Source of the DNA: Xiphophorus maculatus
Taxonomy: Eukaryota; Chordata; Actinopteri; Cyprinodontiformes; Poeciliidae
Direction of reading: 5' to 3'
NCBI RefSeq assembly: GCF_002775205.1
Contig: NC_036447.1
Location: 25,526,501-25,590,500 of the forward strand
Length of the DNA stretch: 64,000 nucleotides
Positions 48,466-60,057 of this stretch are shown piece by piece. The position numbers were made by a program, and so were the translations under genes. Within the stretch, counting starts at the first letter, position 1. Every line of letters begins with the position of its first letter. The notes beneath the pieces are model-generated. The model saw only the letters and a list, made by a program, of their open reading frames with translations. It was not told the DNA's origin and ran no database searches.

Positions 48466-49098
48466 ATGCACCAGAAGCAGGAGGATGACATCACTCAGTG
48501 TCTAGCTGCCGATGAAGTCGGGACAATGCCCAGACGGGGGATGAGCGACTATGTTAATGAGCGGCCATATGGGGAAACAAATTTGCCAGGTAACACAAAA
48601 TATTACAAACATCTTCATTTTAGCTTATCAATTTAAATACATGTTTTCCTTTGACTTGCAGAGAGAAGACGCTATCGTCTGCTTTTCCTCAGCATCGGCG
48701 CGCTGTGTATCATACAAGCCATTCTCAATTTGTCGCTTCGTCTTACATGTGAGTGTCTCTTCTTTGTCTCATAGAGTGTAGGTAAAACAACAAAAAACAG
48801 CCATAACAGTTTGTTTTTTCTCGTTTTATTCACAGTGTACTCAAACAAGATTGCACCCTCCTCAGCTTGCAACATATCCGTGTTTGGTGATGAAAACCAC
48901 AAGATGGAGGAAGAAACAATGTGTGAGCAAATTAAGCCTGGTCAGTGCAGAAAGTTCCTGGAAGTCGCCTGTGCCTTGAAGAGAGACAGAGGCACACTTG
49001 AAGAAACTATCAGCAGACTCACGAAGGAAAAAAAGATGGTAGAGGAGGAGAGAGACCGGCTGAAAATGAATCTCTGCCTCCCTTTGGAGGCGCCATAA
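48466..49098 (+). CDS. Type II receptor related to the lectin receptors, lacking a lectin domain
   Basis: Three exons: 48466-48589, 48662-48748, 48836-49098, continuous phase, 157 aa. The tail (about 41 aa) has MSDYVNERPYG with DYVN at residues 28-31. The membrane exon gives YRLLFLSIGALCIIQAILNL, clearly homologous to receptors 1 and 2. The third exon encodes a stalk with several Cys and a predicted coiled coil (TISRLTKEKKMVEEERDRL), then stops. No C-type lectin domain exon follows within 2 kb. The stop and last residues seem to lie in a hAT-like element. The ATG lies two bases after a strong acceptor (TTCTTTAAG), so a 5' untranslated exon upstream is likely. A GTGAGC donor within exon 3 near 48922 could give a shorter stalk like the paralogues. 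It may be a decaying gene or a lectin-less receptor. Confidence 0.75.
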
Positions 49099-50428
49099 GC
49101 AAACTAAGCAGCCGGTAAGGGCCCCGGGGCCGCTAGGGGGCCCCCTAAGTGGAACCTTTTTTTTTCTTTTTAGTAATAATTTCTACGTGATTAGATTAAC
49201 AAAAACACACACATTCATTATGAAGTTGTGATTATTTTACAATAGCATATATTTGATAATGTATTGTAGAAATCTTTCTTATATGGGCAAGAAGAAAAAA
49301 AAAATTGAATTGTTCATGGGGGTCCCCTGGTGGCCGCGGTAGGTACCGCACCGCACGATACTATAAGCTGCTGTGCAGAACAACCCAAACCTCCAAATCA
49401 CCGGTGGAGGATGAGTTAGCAAAAAAAGGACTTATCCTTCAGGGAGAGAGAAAAGAAAGAGGAAGAATAGAGAAAAGGTCAGGATAAAGGTATGTTTTAA
49501 TGTGTCTCGGTAACGTAATGTTTATCAGAAAGATTTGTGGAGCTGCTAATAGAAAATTAGCTTGATAGCAACCTTGAACGGTCCAATTCAACAACCAAAC
49601 ATTTGCGCTACATTGTTTGTATTTGTGTGAAACTGAGATTTGACTTTAAATGAGTTGGTTCTCCCGGTTGGCCCTGAATGTTTCGAAGTGTTGTTTGACT
49701 TCAAAGCAACGTGTTTGATAACATTTGACAACAATAATTAGCTTCTCAATGTTTGTTGCTTAGCAAAATGCTTCTCCATCAGGCTACCTGGCTACTGCAT
49801 TAATATGTCCATGAGCTGCTCTAAGCTGTAGTTGGATATATGTTGTTTGTTGCTGAGCGTGATAATTTATGTATCTAAAACAACCATTTTTTTTTTACAT
49901 CAACTTCTAAGTTTATTGAAACTTCTGCAGTTAAAAATTATTTGAAGGTTCAGACTCAGCCTGGTACCGGTATAAAAAACTCCCAGGTGATTTGTGAAGT
50001 ACGTAGTTGTTTCTGCCTCGTTACTCCAACCTGTTCTATCCTGTTTACAGGTTAGAAGTGGTCCAATACAGTGGTCTTACTCTCAGTACGTCTCACAACG
50101 TAACCTTTTGAAGAACCTATTTAGTCTTGTTAAGGAAGTTTTTATAGAGTCTTTTAGAGTTTGGTTTACCGCTGTCATAGCAACTGATCTAACAGGCGCT
50201 GGGAGGAAGAAGAGCGACTGCCGTCTTAGTCAGCTGAGGTTTTATGTACACATTGTTTACTTTACGTCAGTTGTCATTTATTAAATAAAACGGCTCTGGA
50301 TATTGTTGGAAAGTAATATGCAAATGTTGTTTAGATATTTCAAATATGTTACCTGTGATCTGTTTAGCCATATGTCTTTCTGTGAGCATGTTCATGTGTA
50401 GAAAAAAGAAAGGCTTGGGCCGGCCCTG
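49084..50428. mobile_element. hAT-like element fused to the 3' end of the lectin-less receptor
   Basis: The right end, read on the other strand, is CAGGGCCGGCCCAAGCC, a hAT-type terminus. The left side has CATAAGCAAACTAAGCAGCC then GGGCCCCGGGGCCGCTAGG, wording of the subterminal part of such fish elements, but the terminal bases are lost. Flanking TCTGCCTC (left) and TCTGCGTG (right) match at 6 of 8 positions. No transposase frame survives. The left junction is uncertain by about 10 bases. Confidence 0.5.
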
Positions 50429-51247
50429 TCTGCGTGGTCGGAGAATAAAAATGGCATTCTAGAGATGTTCCTCAGTGCTGAGTCATTGGTTACATGTCAG
50501 AGACATTTACTTGATGTTGCATAAGGGGACGCTATTTAAAAAAATCCCCAACATCACACATTTGCTAATTATTTTCTGAATGTAGCTTTGTAGTTTTTAA
50601 AGCTAAGCAAAAATAAATTGTATGCTGTTGTCTTGTTCATGAGCACTGGCTCGATGAAATGAGACATGAAGACATAGCTTGGGTTTTCGTAATAAAGAAA
50701 TTGCTTAAGGGTGTTTTCACACCTGATTGTCTGGTAGACTCAGTTCGATTGAGGACCAAAATTGCAACATTTGTTACATTTTCAGCTGGTGTCACTGTGT
50801 CAAACAAACCAAACTCTTTGAGGAAACTATTTACCCCCCTAGCGCTGCACCAAGAACCACCTAGAACTACCTAAACAAATTAAACTTTCCAGACAAATTG
50901 ACTGAATCGGACTAGACAGTTCTGGTCTGGTCCGATCATCCGGTAGACTCTGTTTGATTGGAGACCAAAACCCACAACATTGCAACTTGGGTCAGGGTTG
51001 CATTCCAAAGTGAGCATTTTTCAATTAATAAATGAGCTGTGAATAATTTTCAGCCTTTAACGTGAAATCAGGCAGAAATAGAGGTTTGACCATTTGTTCA
51101 TCTACACATTACTGTGCTCTGTGAGAGAATCAATGTCCTCATAGGATACTCTGCAGTATAAACATTTGGCTTTGTCTGCAACAAGTCACTTAAATTAGCC
51201 TTTGACAAATTTTGGACCCTTTACCAAGAATGTTCTATATGAGACCA
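50429..51247. other. Short gene-free spacer before tRNA-Val
   Basis: No lectin-domain exon, other coding exon or clear repeat was found, although this is where the missing lectin exons of the receptor at 48466 would be expected. Confidence 0.5.
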
Positions 51248-51320
51248 GTTTCTGTAGTGTAATGGATATCACGTTTGCTTTACACGCAAAAAGTATCTGG
51301 TTCAAGACCAGACAGAAACA
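51248..51320 (+). tRNA. tRNA-Val(TAC)
   Basis: A 73-nt cloverleaf. The acceptor stem GTTTCTG pairs perfectly with CAGAAAC, with A as discriminator. The D arm is GTG...CAC. The anticodon stem TTTGC/GCAAA surrounds loop TTTACAC with TAC at 51281-51283. The T stem TCTGG/CCAGA is perfect around TTCAAGA. A TTTT terminator follows immediately at 51321. The sequence differs from the usual vertebrate valine tRNA at several stem pairs, all compensated, so it looks intact rather than decayed. A tRNA pseudogene is the alternative. Confidence 0.85.
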
Positions 51321-51685
51321 TTTTCTCCAGGTTATGTTTATCATAGGGTGTTGTCAGTCAACAGAAGGGTGTCATTTGTGTGATCTGGCACTTGCCAAGT
51401 CACTTCTGTGAGGCGTCCTTGAAATCAAGGCTCATTCAAGCACATTTAATCACTTATGGTTTTACACCCTGGATTCTGAATCGTGGTATCTGAGTTCCAG
51501 GTACAGTAGGAACTTCTGGCATTGCACCTAAAATGTTGCACAAAGCAACTTTTTCAATACAGTAAGTGTTCTCAGGCTTCATTTATGGACTCTAAGTAAC
51601 GCAAAAGTTCACTTGACCCAAAATCAAGTGAACTGGAACCCAAAGAAGCAACAAAATCTAGCAAACCAACATGATTTCAATATAC

Positions 51686-51691
51686 TTTATT
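51686..51691 (-). terminator. Poly(A) signal AATAAA for the 502-aa membrane protein gene
   Basis: AATAAA on the minus strand about 60 bases past the stop codon at 51751, well placed for transcript end formation. Confidence 0.6.
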
Positions 51692-51750
51692 AAAACATGG
51701 TAAATAATTTAGAAATCAGTAACAGTTTGTATTATAATACAGTACTTTAG

Positions 51751-54187
51751 TTAAAAAGGATTGGACATTGCAAACACAAAGGCCACAGGAAGCTGTAGCC
51801 CAATATTGACAATGTGCAACTTTCCCATCCCTAATGCTCCAAGAATCAACCCTGCCACCGTCCCCACAGTTCCCAGCCATGAGGACCACCTTGTAGCTGC
51901 CGCCGATGTTGCACCAACTGACATCCCCGCTGCTCCAACCACTCCCAGCAGGGCACCCGCCATCTCTCCGTCACTCAGAACTGGAGCTAAAGCGTCCATC
52001 CCTGTGAGTAGGACTCCTGCGACCGAAGCTGCCCCTACAATAACCTTTACCTCGCCAGCTGCTCTGCGAACTAATGCCCCTCCCACTGTGGCCCCCAGGC
52101 CCAGCTGACATAGTTTTGCCCCAAAAAAGGATGTGGTCACAGCCTCCAGGGAAGACTGAAGGTTCATTCGAGTGCTGATGGATTCTGCGGACTGATTGTG
52201 CCCCGCCTGGCTCATCCTCGTAGCAGCTGTAACAGCCTCCTGCTTGGCATGCAGCGTGAGCATGGCAATGATGAAGGTTGCAAACATTCCCATGCACCCC
52301 ACCAACATCCAGAACTTAAAGTCAGAGGACTGCATAAGAACAAAGGCAATGAGGACAACTAAAGCCAGAAGCACTATAAGCACAACCTGATGGCTCCCAT
52401 AGCCAAACAATCCTAATACTGATGTGACAAAGGAAACCACTGCCATTGGTATTCCCGTGAAAGCCAAGAAATCGACTTGTTTGACCAAAACGGTATTGAT
52501 CCAGTCGTGGATGGTTCTTTGCTCCATTTCAGCCTCTTTTTTCTCGATTTTCCTCTTGTCTATCGCCTCCCTTTCTCTTTTTTCAGTGATCCATCTCGCC
52601 CTGTCATCCACTGCGTTACCGCCCTTCTCTACGGACAATATCCTCTCCTCTATTTGCAGAGCCACCCTTTGTCTCTGCTGCCACTCAATAATCTCAATGT
52701 CTTCCCTCTCTCTGGACATGACATCAACTCCTAGAGTGCAACAAGTCTCTCCCTGGGTCCATGCCAGCTGGAATAAAACACTAAGAGGCGGTTTAAGCAC
52801 AGTGAACAGGCCTAAAGCCCACAGAAGTCCCACCATGCCATAGGTCCTCACAATCCATTCGATTGCCTTCCCAAACGTTGCTCCGCTGAGTGTGATCCCT
52901 AGAATGCCAGCACATCCTGCTGATGCCCACAAGCCAGCAGAGTCTGCGTAGGAGGTGCTGCACCTCCTCATTCTTACAAACACCGAGGCTACCGCCGCCG
53001 CCAAAATAACTCCTGCTATGACGGATGTCATTGCTGTTGTCAGTGCTGTTGCTCCCATAAGCGTGCCCAGTCCCAGGGGACCCATCACCCTGACCTCCTC
53101 CATCACTGGTTTCAGTGGACCGCTTGCAGTCATGGCAGACGCGATCCTATCCACCGGGTCCTCCGTAGCGCCCAGTATGCACCCTCCCACAGCTCCCAGG
53201 GCAAATCCCAGAGCTGCCTCCATCAACTGGCTCTTGTTTCCTGAAAGAGAAAGAAGGCACAAATCGTTTTACCACTTTGGCTTTTTTTATTCCTACTATT
53301 TCAGGAGCAAACAAATAGTTCTGTACCACCAGAACTACTGGACATCATATAATTTGAAACTACATTTCTGAAATCTCCACATTATCAAATGTTGTCATCA
53401 CGTTTGAAATATGTAATCCCAACAAATAATTTCTACGAGGTGAAAGTTGGTTTACTATTTCGACTTGATAGGCAGTCATAATTTCTTTTGATACTTTTGG
53501 ATCAGAACCACAATCAATGGAAATATGGTGCTATATGAAGTCTTCAGAAAACAGTAAGGTGTATGTGTTTTTATGCTTCATAATTATGTCTTATTTCAGT
53601 TTTTAGGGTTTCAAACATGTTCAGAAGAAGATTCTCTGCCAAACTGAACAAGTTCCACAAGAAAAAATCTACACTAACCGCATTGCACATGAAACTACGC
53701 ATTTTTCAGCCGAAGCAGTCAAACGGTGGTTACATTTTTGTAATTTTAGTTTCAGATTTTTTTCTGTCAATATCTGTCACTACTTTATCTCAAGAGCACA
53801 ATGTTGCCCCGTGGCAATGGACAATGTACCTACAGTCGGAACAGACAGACACCTTTGACAAACAGGTTTTTCAGGTTCGACCCGGAGAAGCGATCTCTAT
53901 CTGTGCCTGGCTACATGTGACTTTAATCAAGCTAGCAAAGATGGAAGCTATAAACAATAAAAAACCTGGCGTGAACACTTTAACCTACAAAAGTTAGCAT
54001 GAATCATTTGTGTAGTTAGCCAATGATGAAAGCACTTGCAGTCCTGTCCGGTGGATGTTTTACTTCAGCTCAGTTTACAAGAACAAAGGAGCAAACCACA
54101 CTCAAACACTGGGTTATCAACAAACTTGTGAATGAAACTGTTGATTTAGGTATTAGATGTAGCCTTACTCAGTTTATTCCGTGCCAT
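51751..54187 (-). CDS. Unrecognised 502-aa Gly/Ala-rich multi-pass membrane protein
   Basis: Two exons: 54187-54169 (ATG in good context, ACAACATGG; gtaagg donor) and 53240-51751 (acceptor CTTTCAG), joined in phase 1; the product begins MARNKLRNKSQLMEAALG. I do not recognise the family. About 11-12 hydrophobic segments are visible (approx. 14-31, 59-96, 107-136, 140-167, 258-287, 290-310, 314-336, 375-399, 404-428, 430-455, 458-479, 482-498). The first and last blocks are rich in Gly/Ala with GxxxG-type spacing. Between residues 183 and 250 lies a highly charged, probably helical loop (SREREDIEIIEW, KREREAIDKRKIEKKEAE). No signal peptide or catalytic motif is evident. The first exon might instead be non-coding, with translation from Met13. 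Nearly all coding sequence is in one exon. Confidence 0.8.
53617..53997 (+). CDS. Hypothetical 126-aa single-pass protein inside an intron, opposite strand
   Basis: An ATG-initiated frame with a basic N-terminus (FRRRFSAKLNKFHKKKS), a hydrophobic segment YIFVILVSDFFLSISVT at about residues 40-56, and a luminal-looking remainder (NVAPWQWTMYLQSE), ending in TAG. This is the plan of a type II signal-anchor protein, such as the first part of a glycosyltransferase, but I cannot name a family. It lies in the intron of the 502-aa gene on the other strand. Coding status is unproven. Confidence 0.25.
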   Translation: MFRRRFSAKLNKFHKKKSTLTALHMKLRIFQPKQSNGGYIFVILVSDFFLSISVTTLSQEHNVAPWQWTMYLQSEQTDTFDKQVFQVRPGEAISICAWLHVTLIKLAKMEAINNKKPGVNTLTYKS

Positions 54188-55139
54188 GTTGTCCAGAGAT
54201 AAGGAAATCCTCTTTCCCAGAAATGCTTCTCTCCTCGTTTGTGTGCTCACAAGACTCGTAGTAAAACTTGTCTAAGATAGTTTCCTTTTTTCTACCCCCC
54301 ATAGTAAAGGAGCCTTCAGGGGACACGCCCTCTTTTCCAACTCACTTCTCTGAATCATCTTTCCTGGAGATCTACAGGATCTCTGCACTATGCAGCTCAA
54401 TGTGTTTGTCAGCGGGATTCAAAGGAGTAACAATGCAGCAACTTCCATCTGTGGTTTTGGTTAATGTAAAAAAAAAAAAAAACTACAAACGTTTGAAATA
54501 AATGCGTCCTTTATTGCAAAAGCATGAAAGACAACAAAAAAATACTTCTTTATATTTATTTAGCATGGAAAAAACATGTAGTTAATTATGTAATATTGCT
54601 TTTTTAACAATAAGGAATTTGATACACTGCCAAGTCTGAGATAATCTTCATCAATGGTGAAAGATGCAATCTTGAAAAAAAATCAGAAAAATGACATTGT
54701 GCTATCTTTAATTTGCATTTTATTGCATAAAAAACATTTTATATGATAGAAAAATGACACTTAACATAAGGAAAAGATGTTTACAATTACAGAGATTAGA
54801 TTTGTTCTGTAATTCTTGACCAGGATTTCAATTACTGCAGTAGAGATTTTATCCCACTCCTCCATACAGATATTCTCAAAATCTTTCAGGTAGTAAATGA
54901 AAATCTAGAAACTTAAATAAATAAAAAAAAAACCTCAGGAAATAACAGATATTTGTGTCTTGCAATAAATTACAACCTGGCCAATGTTTTCAAAAGAGAA
55001 GTGTTTATAGAAAAACTCTTTCATAACATCAAACAGTACAAATTAAATTTTATGTTGATTAGATCACAAAGACTAAATTTCCGTTTAGACAAACACAGAG
55101 GTGATATTCATGAGATTCTTTATGAACATTTTGATTAAA

Positions 55140-55650
55140 AATAAATTCTTGGCACCGTCCAAATGACATTATTTCATCCTCGTGAGTTATCTATAGAACA
55201 TGTTTGATTATTGACTTTGATTTTTCCACCAGTTATAAAAAATAATGGCTTAATCTAAACCTTCATCTTGTATGTTGGATCTGATCTCAGTCATTTAAAG
55301 AAATGTTGCCTTTGATTCCTGTTTCCATTGTAGACAAAAAATCTAACGCTTTTATAGTAGCTGTAATTAAACCTATATTTAGAAATATTCCCTCAATCAA
55401 GAGGATTTAATAAATTATCTAATCTCCATTTATTATCTAGAATCCTTGAGAAAATACTTGTCTTGTTAGATCTCAGAGCTTCTTTGATCAGTCGATCACA
55501 ATAATCTTAGAAATGTCTAAACATGCTGCAGGGATCAAGGGAAAAAGCCCTGAGCAAGTTTAAATCTTATTCATTCATAACTTCTTGTTGACTCTGAACA
55601 CAACAAGAAGACATTTGATCACACAATCAGTCTTTTTTTAACACAAGCGC
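55140..55650 (+). pseudogene. Degraded LINE reverse-transcriptase fragment
   Basis: Translated in plus frames, it contains FNKLSNLHLLSRILEKI, which resembles the NYRPISNLPFLSKVLEK region of non-LTR retrotransposon reverse transcriptases, followed by LVLLDLRASL. Many stops and frame changes are present. Family not determined; boundaries approximate. Confidence 0.5.
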
Positions 55651-55993
55651 ATGTATTTGGGCTTCAATGATGTGGCTATCAACACATTAATACAGCTGCA
55701 GCTAGCATACACAGTACAGTTCATTTTATTATGATAGTAGTTTTTGTTACTTCAAGCAAACTGTACACATGTAACGGAAGTTAAAATGATTATTTATGTA
55801 CAACCTGTTGTTCATTTGGCATCAGTAAGTCATCACTTATTTTTATGAATAAAAAACACATATTGCTGATAAAACAATGAATTTTCTCCCCCATTAGTTT
55901 CAAAAACAGACCTGTGGTCACCTTAAAACTCCCGCGGTATTAAGACATTTGGACCCCACAAGTCTTATACTTTGTGCACGGTCCGACAGGGCA

Positions 55994-55996
<3 letters not shown>

Positions 55997-56029
<33 letters not shown>
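55997..56029. repeat. (GT)n microsatellite
   Basis: About 16 GT units. It is followed by TTTCAGGAGCTGACGGTCTG, wording that recurs near 57627, so a local duplication is likely. Confidence 0.85.
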
Positions 56030-56030
<1 letters not shown>

Positions 56031-56081
56031 TTTCAGGAGCTGACGGTCTGACATTTGTCACTGTCCTCTCGAGCATCACAC

Positions 56082-56118
56082 TAACGCTATCAGTACAGAT
56101 AGTGTACTGATAGCGTTA
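56082..56118. repeat. Perfect 16-bp inverted repeat, 5-nt loop
   Basis: TAACGCTATCAGTACA at 56082-56097 is exactly complementary to 56103-56118, loop GATAG. The outer TCACAC/GTGTGA bases extend the pairing after a small gap. Confidence 0.85.
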
Positions 56119-56724
56119 ATGGTGTGACTTTTGACTGTTGACTTCTAGAGCTGGTGCAATGCTCTTACTCTCAAACCTGTTGTTGTTACAGGCAGGATTC
56201 ATCATACAGCTGAGGTGTTATGCAGAAATAACTGTGAAATGGTTCTGGGGGAAAAAGGAATTTGCAACAGAAAGACTGTTTCTGTGGGTGAGGCGAATCC
56301 ATCCACTTCCTGTCATTGCCTCGTATCTCTCACCAACGTTTCCTCCTTTTTGGGAAAGTTTGAGAATTCACTCATTAATATATTTTTTTCATCCAGTTCC
56401 CAATTGAAAGGTCTTTTTTTGTCAAAACAATTTGTTTCCTGTTTCCAGTTGTGATGCAGTTCCAGATGATGTCTTCTCTATATATATGATGTTACACTTT
56501 TTGTTTCATTTGAAACATTTGTTGAATTGTCCTCTTTCCCAGCAATAATAATAATAATAATAATGACAATATGTGTAAAAGGGAAGTTCAAAGCAGAAAG
56601 TCCATTCTCTGGGCATTTTGGTCCATCCTAATGTTTACCTGGAGGCTGATTGATAAGCTGCAGGTAATTATAATGAAAAAAGAACAACCTTATGACCACA
56701 AGTATGTTTGTACAGCAATAAATA

Positions 56725-59560
56725 TTATTTACCCGGTTTACGTTTATTTACTACGCTGTATAAAGCATTTGAATCATCTTCGGGTTCTGGGTTTTCAGTT
56801 CTGAAAAGGAAAAAGAAATGAAAATGCAACATGAAATGCTTTGGCAGAGTAATTTGTGAATACTTGTTTTTCTTTTTCTTGGTAAAGCAAGTCTGTAGAA
56901 CAAATCCAAAAGAGAAACCCTCCATAATCAGGCTACTCTAAAAGATATATTTCACAAATGTTTTCTCTACACAACACTTTGGCAGCTTAAGGAATCATTG
57001 TCTTCTATAATAATTTAAATGTGCTGTTTCTTAATGTTCACCAAGCACGATGTTAACGAGAGCTACTTACCTCTGGCCAAACTTGACAGTAGCGTACTCT
57101 ACGTTCTGCTCGCCCTCTTCCTCCAGATCAGCTGTGCCGGTTTTACCAGGTTGAAAGTTTTCATACACAGGAGCTCTCTGCTTCCTCAGGAACCGGATGC
57201 TGGCGTACTGAAGGTCTTCCTGCGACTTCGACAGGCTGTTTTGGTTCTGCAGGACCAAATGCATTTCACAATCAGTTATAGATTCGCTTGTCAAATGAAG
57301 CCGTGCTTCAAACAGTTTACTGTCCACAGAAAACTGTTACTGTTCTAACGTTTCAATGACTAAGATGGCTGCAGCGCCTGTCACTTTAAAAGATACAGCA
57401 GGGGAAAATAAGTATTGAGAACATCAACGTCTTACTCAGTTATATCTATAATGAAGCAATGACCCAGCTAATCCACAGACAAACAACAACAAATTAATCC
57501 AGAAATAATGTGTAGCAAAGCAAAATGATGCAGGAACATTCTTACTGAAATTTATTAGTTTGTCTGCGGTCCAGTGGGATCGCACTGACCCCGTGTGCGC
57601 TGTTACATTTTTTATTTTTTGTGTAGTTTCAGGAACTGACGGTCTGATGGATCAACCTTCCCTGCTGTCTGACTGTGACATTTGCTGCTAAGACCACGAG
57701 AGGGTTCATGGACTTGTTTACTTTTATATCTTTGAACATATCGACTCGGTTTGTTACCACCATATTGGTCGATTTTCATTAGAGAAGTACAACTAGAAAC
57801 AGAGATATAATGTTGATGGCACTAATCTCTTAAAGAAAACCAAGAGGCACTGACTAAATATCAGTTTTTTTTTCATGACATATTCATTGTCACTGCCCCA
57901 CCAGCCCTGGTGCTTTGCTCCTGGCTCCACTCAGAACTTGCTGACTGTTTTACTGCGTTATTAACAGAAGTCAGGATGTGAAGAGGGGATTATACCAGCC
58001 TCTTATTTCCCATCTGACCTGCTCAATGTTGTTGGGGTTTCCTCCAGGCTTAGGCGGTGGTGTTGATGTTCTCCACTTTCTAGTTATTAGAAAAAATAGT
58101 TAGTGGTCATTTATTGTTCCTAAAATGACCGCATGGCAACAGTGTCTGTAAAAAGTATTCACCCCCTTTGATATGTTACTCTGATATTGATTTTAAAAAT
58201 TAATTAAGATCAACAAAATGTTTTTTTTGACAATATATGCCAAATACCTTCCATTATTTATAATGGGTTTAATTCAGGGGTGTCAAACTCCAGTCCTGGA
58301 GGGCCGCTGTCCTGCAACTTTTAGATGAGCCTCTGCTGCACCACACCTGAATAGAATAATTAGGTCATTAGCAAGGCTGGGAGAACTGATCTACACAAGG
58401 AGGAGGTAATTAAGCCATTTCATTCCAGCGGTTTGTACCTGTGGCACATCTAAAAACTGCAGGACAGGAAACTTGAGGACTGGAGTTTGACACCTGTGGT
58501 TTAATTAAACTCCAGGGGATGTTCAGTGCCTTAGAGATTCTTTTTGTATGCATCTCCTGACTTATACTTTCCAATAATTGGAGTGTTCTTTTGTCTTCAT
58601 GCTGCAACCATTCGAGACACAATCACTCTTTGTGAGACTGCTAGCCCCAATTGGCTGGACCTCTGTTGAATTAAGTCTGTCACTTTAACAGGGTGAATAT
58701 TAACACAATTGCATTTTGTTTCATGTTTTTAATTTATTGTCATTACTTTCTAGAGATCAGTTTTCACTTTGACATTTAAGGGGTTTGTTTTGTTTTATTT
58801 GTGGAAAAAACAACATTTGTTGACCATGATTGATTTGTGCAAGTGTTAAAAAGTTAAAACAACCAGAAGGGTGAATGCATTTTATGGGCACTTTAAATGT
58901 AAGAAATGTGAAGATTAAAAAGATTAACTTACCTCGATATTAAGAAGACAAGGAGAAAAATCATGATCAGCAAAATAGAAGCAACAGTCCCAAAGACTAT
59001 TATCTTTGATTGCCCTGAAAAGAAAACACATTTAGACCTACCAAACTGAAATGTTTAGAGTGATTCTACAATTTAAAATTCTATTCTAGTTTTTGTTCGG
59101 GTTAGCCCACAGTTTGCACGATAACTATGCCTAAAAAAGTCATTGGGTGATTTAAACTATAAATATTTACCTGGCACAACAGTCACAGATACAGAGGTGT
59201 TATGATGTCCTATCTTGTTCTGGACTTTACAGTAATAGTTCCCACTGTGTTCATTTTGTATGTTGGTGATGGTGAAGTTTTCTCCTGAAGCTTTTTGTGC
59301 CTTCTCTCCCTCCTTGTACCAATTAGTACCAATGACCAACAATTAGTTGACTGTTTAATCCTAAAGTAAAGGAGTCAACTTTACCTTTGACTGAGCCAAG
59401 AAAACACTGGATTACTGGAAATAATAAAAATACTTAATCTTGTATCTTGTTTCATCAATAACATCTAATAGTTAAATTTGTTCAGGCAACGTACAGAATT
59501 AATTAATGTAACTAAATGCAAAGATAGAAGGGTCAGTAGAAAAAACAATATTTATATATA

Positions 59561-59598
<38 letters not shown>

Positions 59599-60002
59599 TA
59601 TATATATATACAGTACAGACCAAAAGTTTGGACACACCTTTTAATTCAATGGGTTTTCTTTATTTTCATGACTATTTATAAGGCAATAAATCCCACTTAT
59701 TAACCTGACAGGGCAGGTTGACCTATGAAGTGAAAACCATTTCAGGTGACGACCTCTTGAAGCTCATCAAGAAAATGCAGAGTGTGTGCAAAGCAGTAAT
59801 CACAGCAAAAGGTTGCTACTTTGAAGAAACTAGAATATAAGGGGTATTTTCAGTTGTTTTACACTTTTTTGTTTAGTGCATATTTCCACATGTGTTATTC
59901 ATAGTTTTGATGCCTTCAGTGTGAATCTACAATGTCAATAGTCATGAAAATAAAGGAAACTCATTGAATTAAAAGGTGTGTCCAAACCTTTGGTCTGTAC
60001 TG

Positions 60003-60057
<55 letters not shown>

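Noticed and set aside
49994-50284. 96-codon plus-strand frame
   Set aside because: It lies inside the hAT-like element, shows no domain and does not continue the upstream receptor.
51761-52843. Plus-strand open frames of 115-139 codons
   Set aside because: Antisense to the 502-aa gene, which has splice sites, a start in good context and a poly(A) signal on the minus strand.
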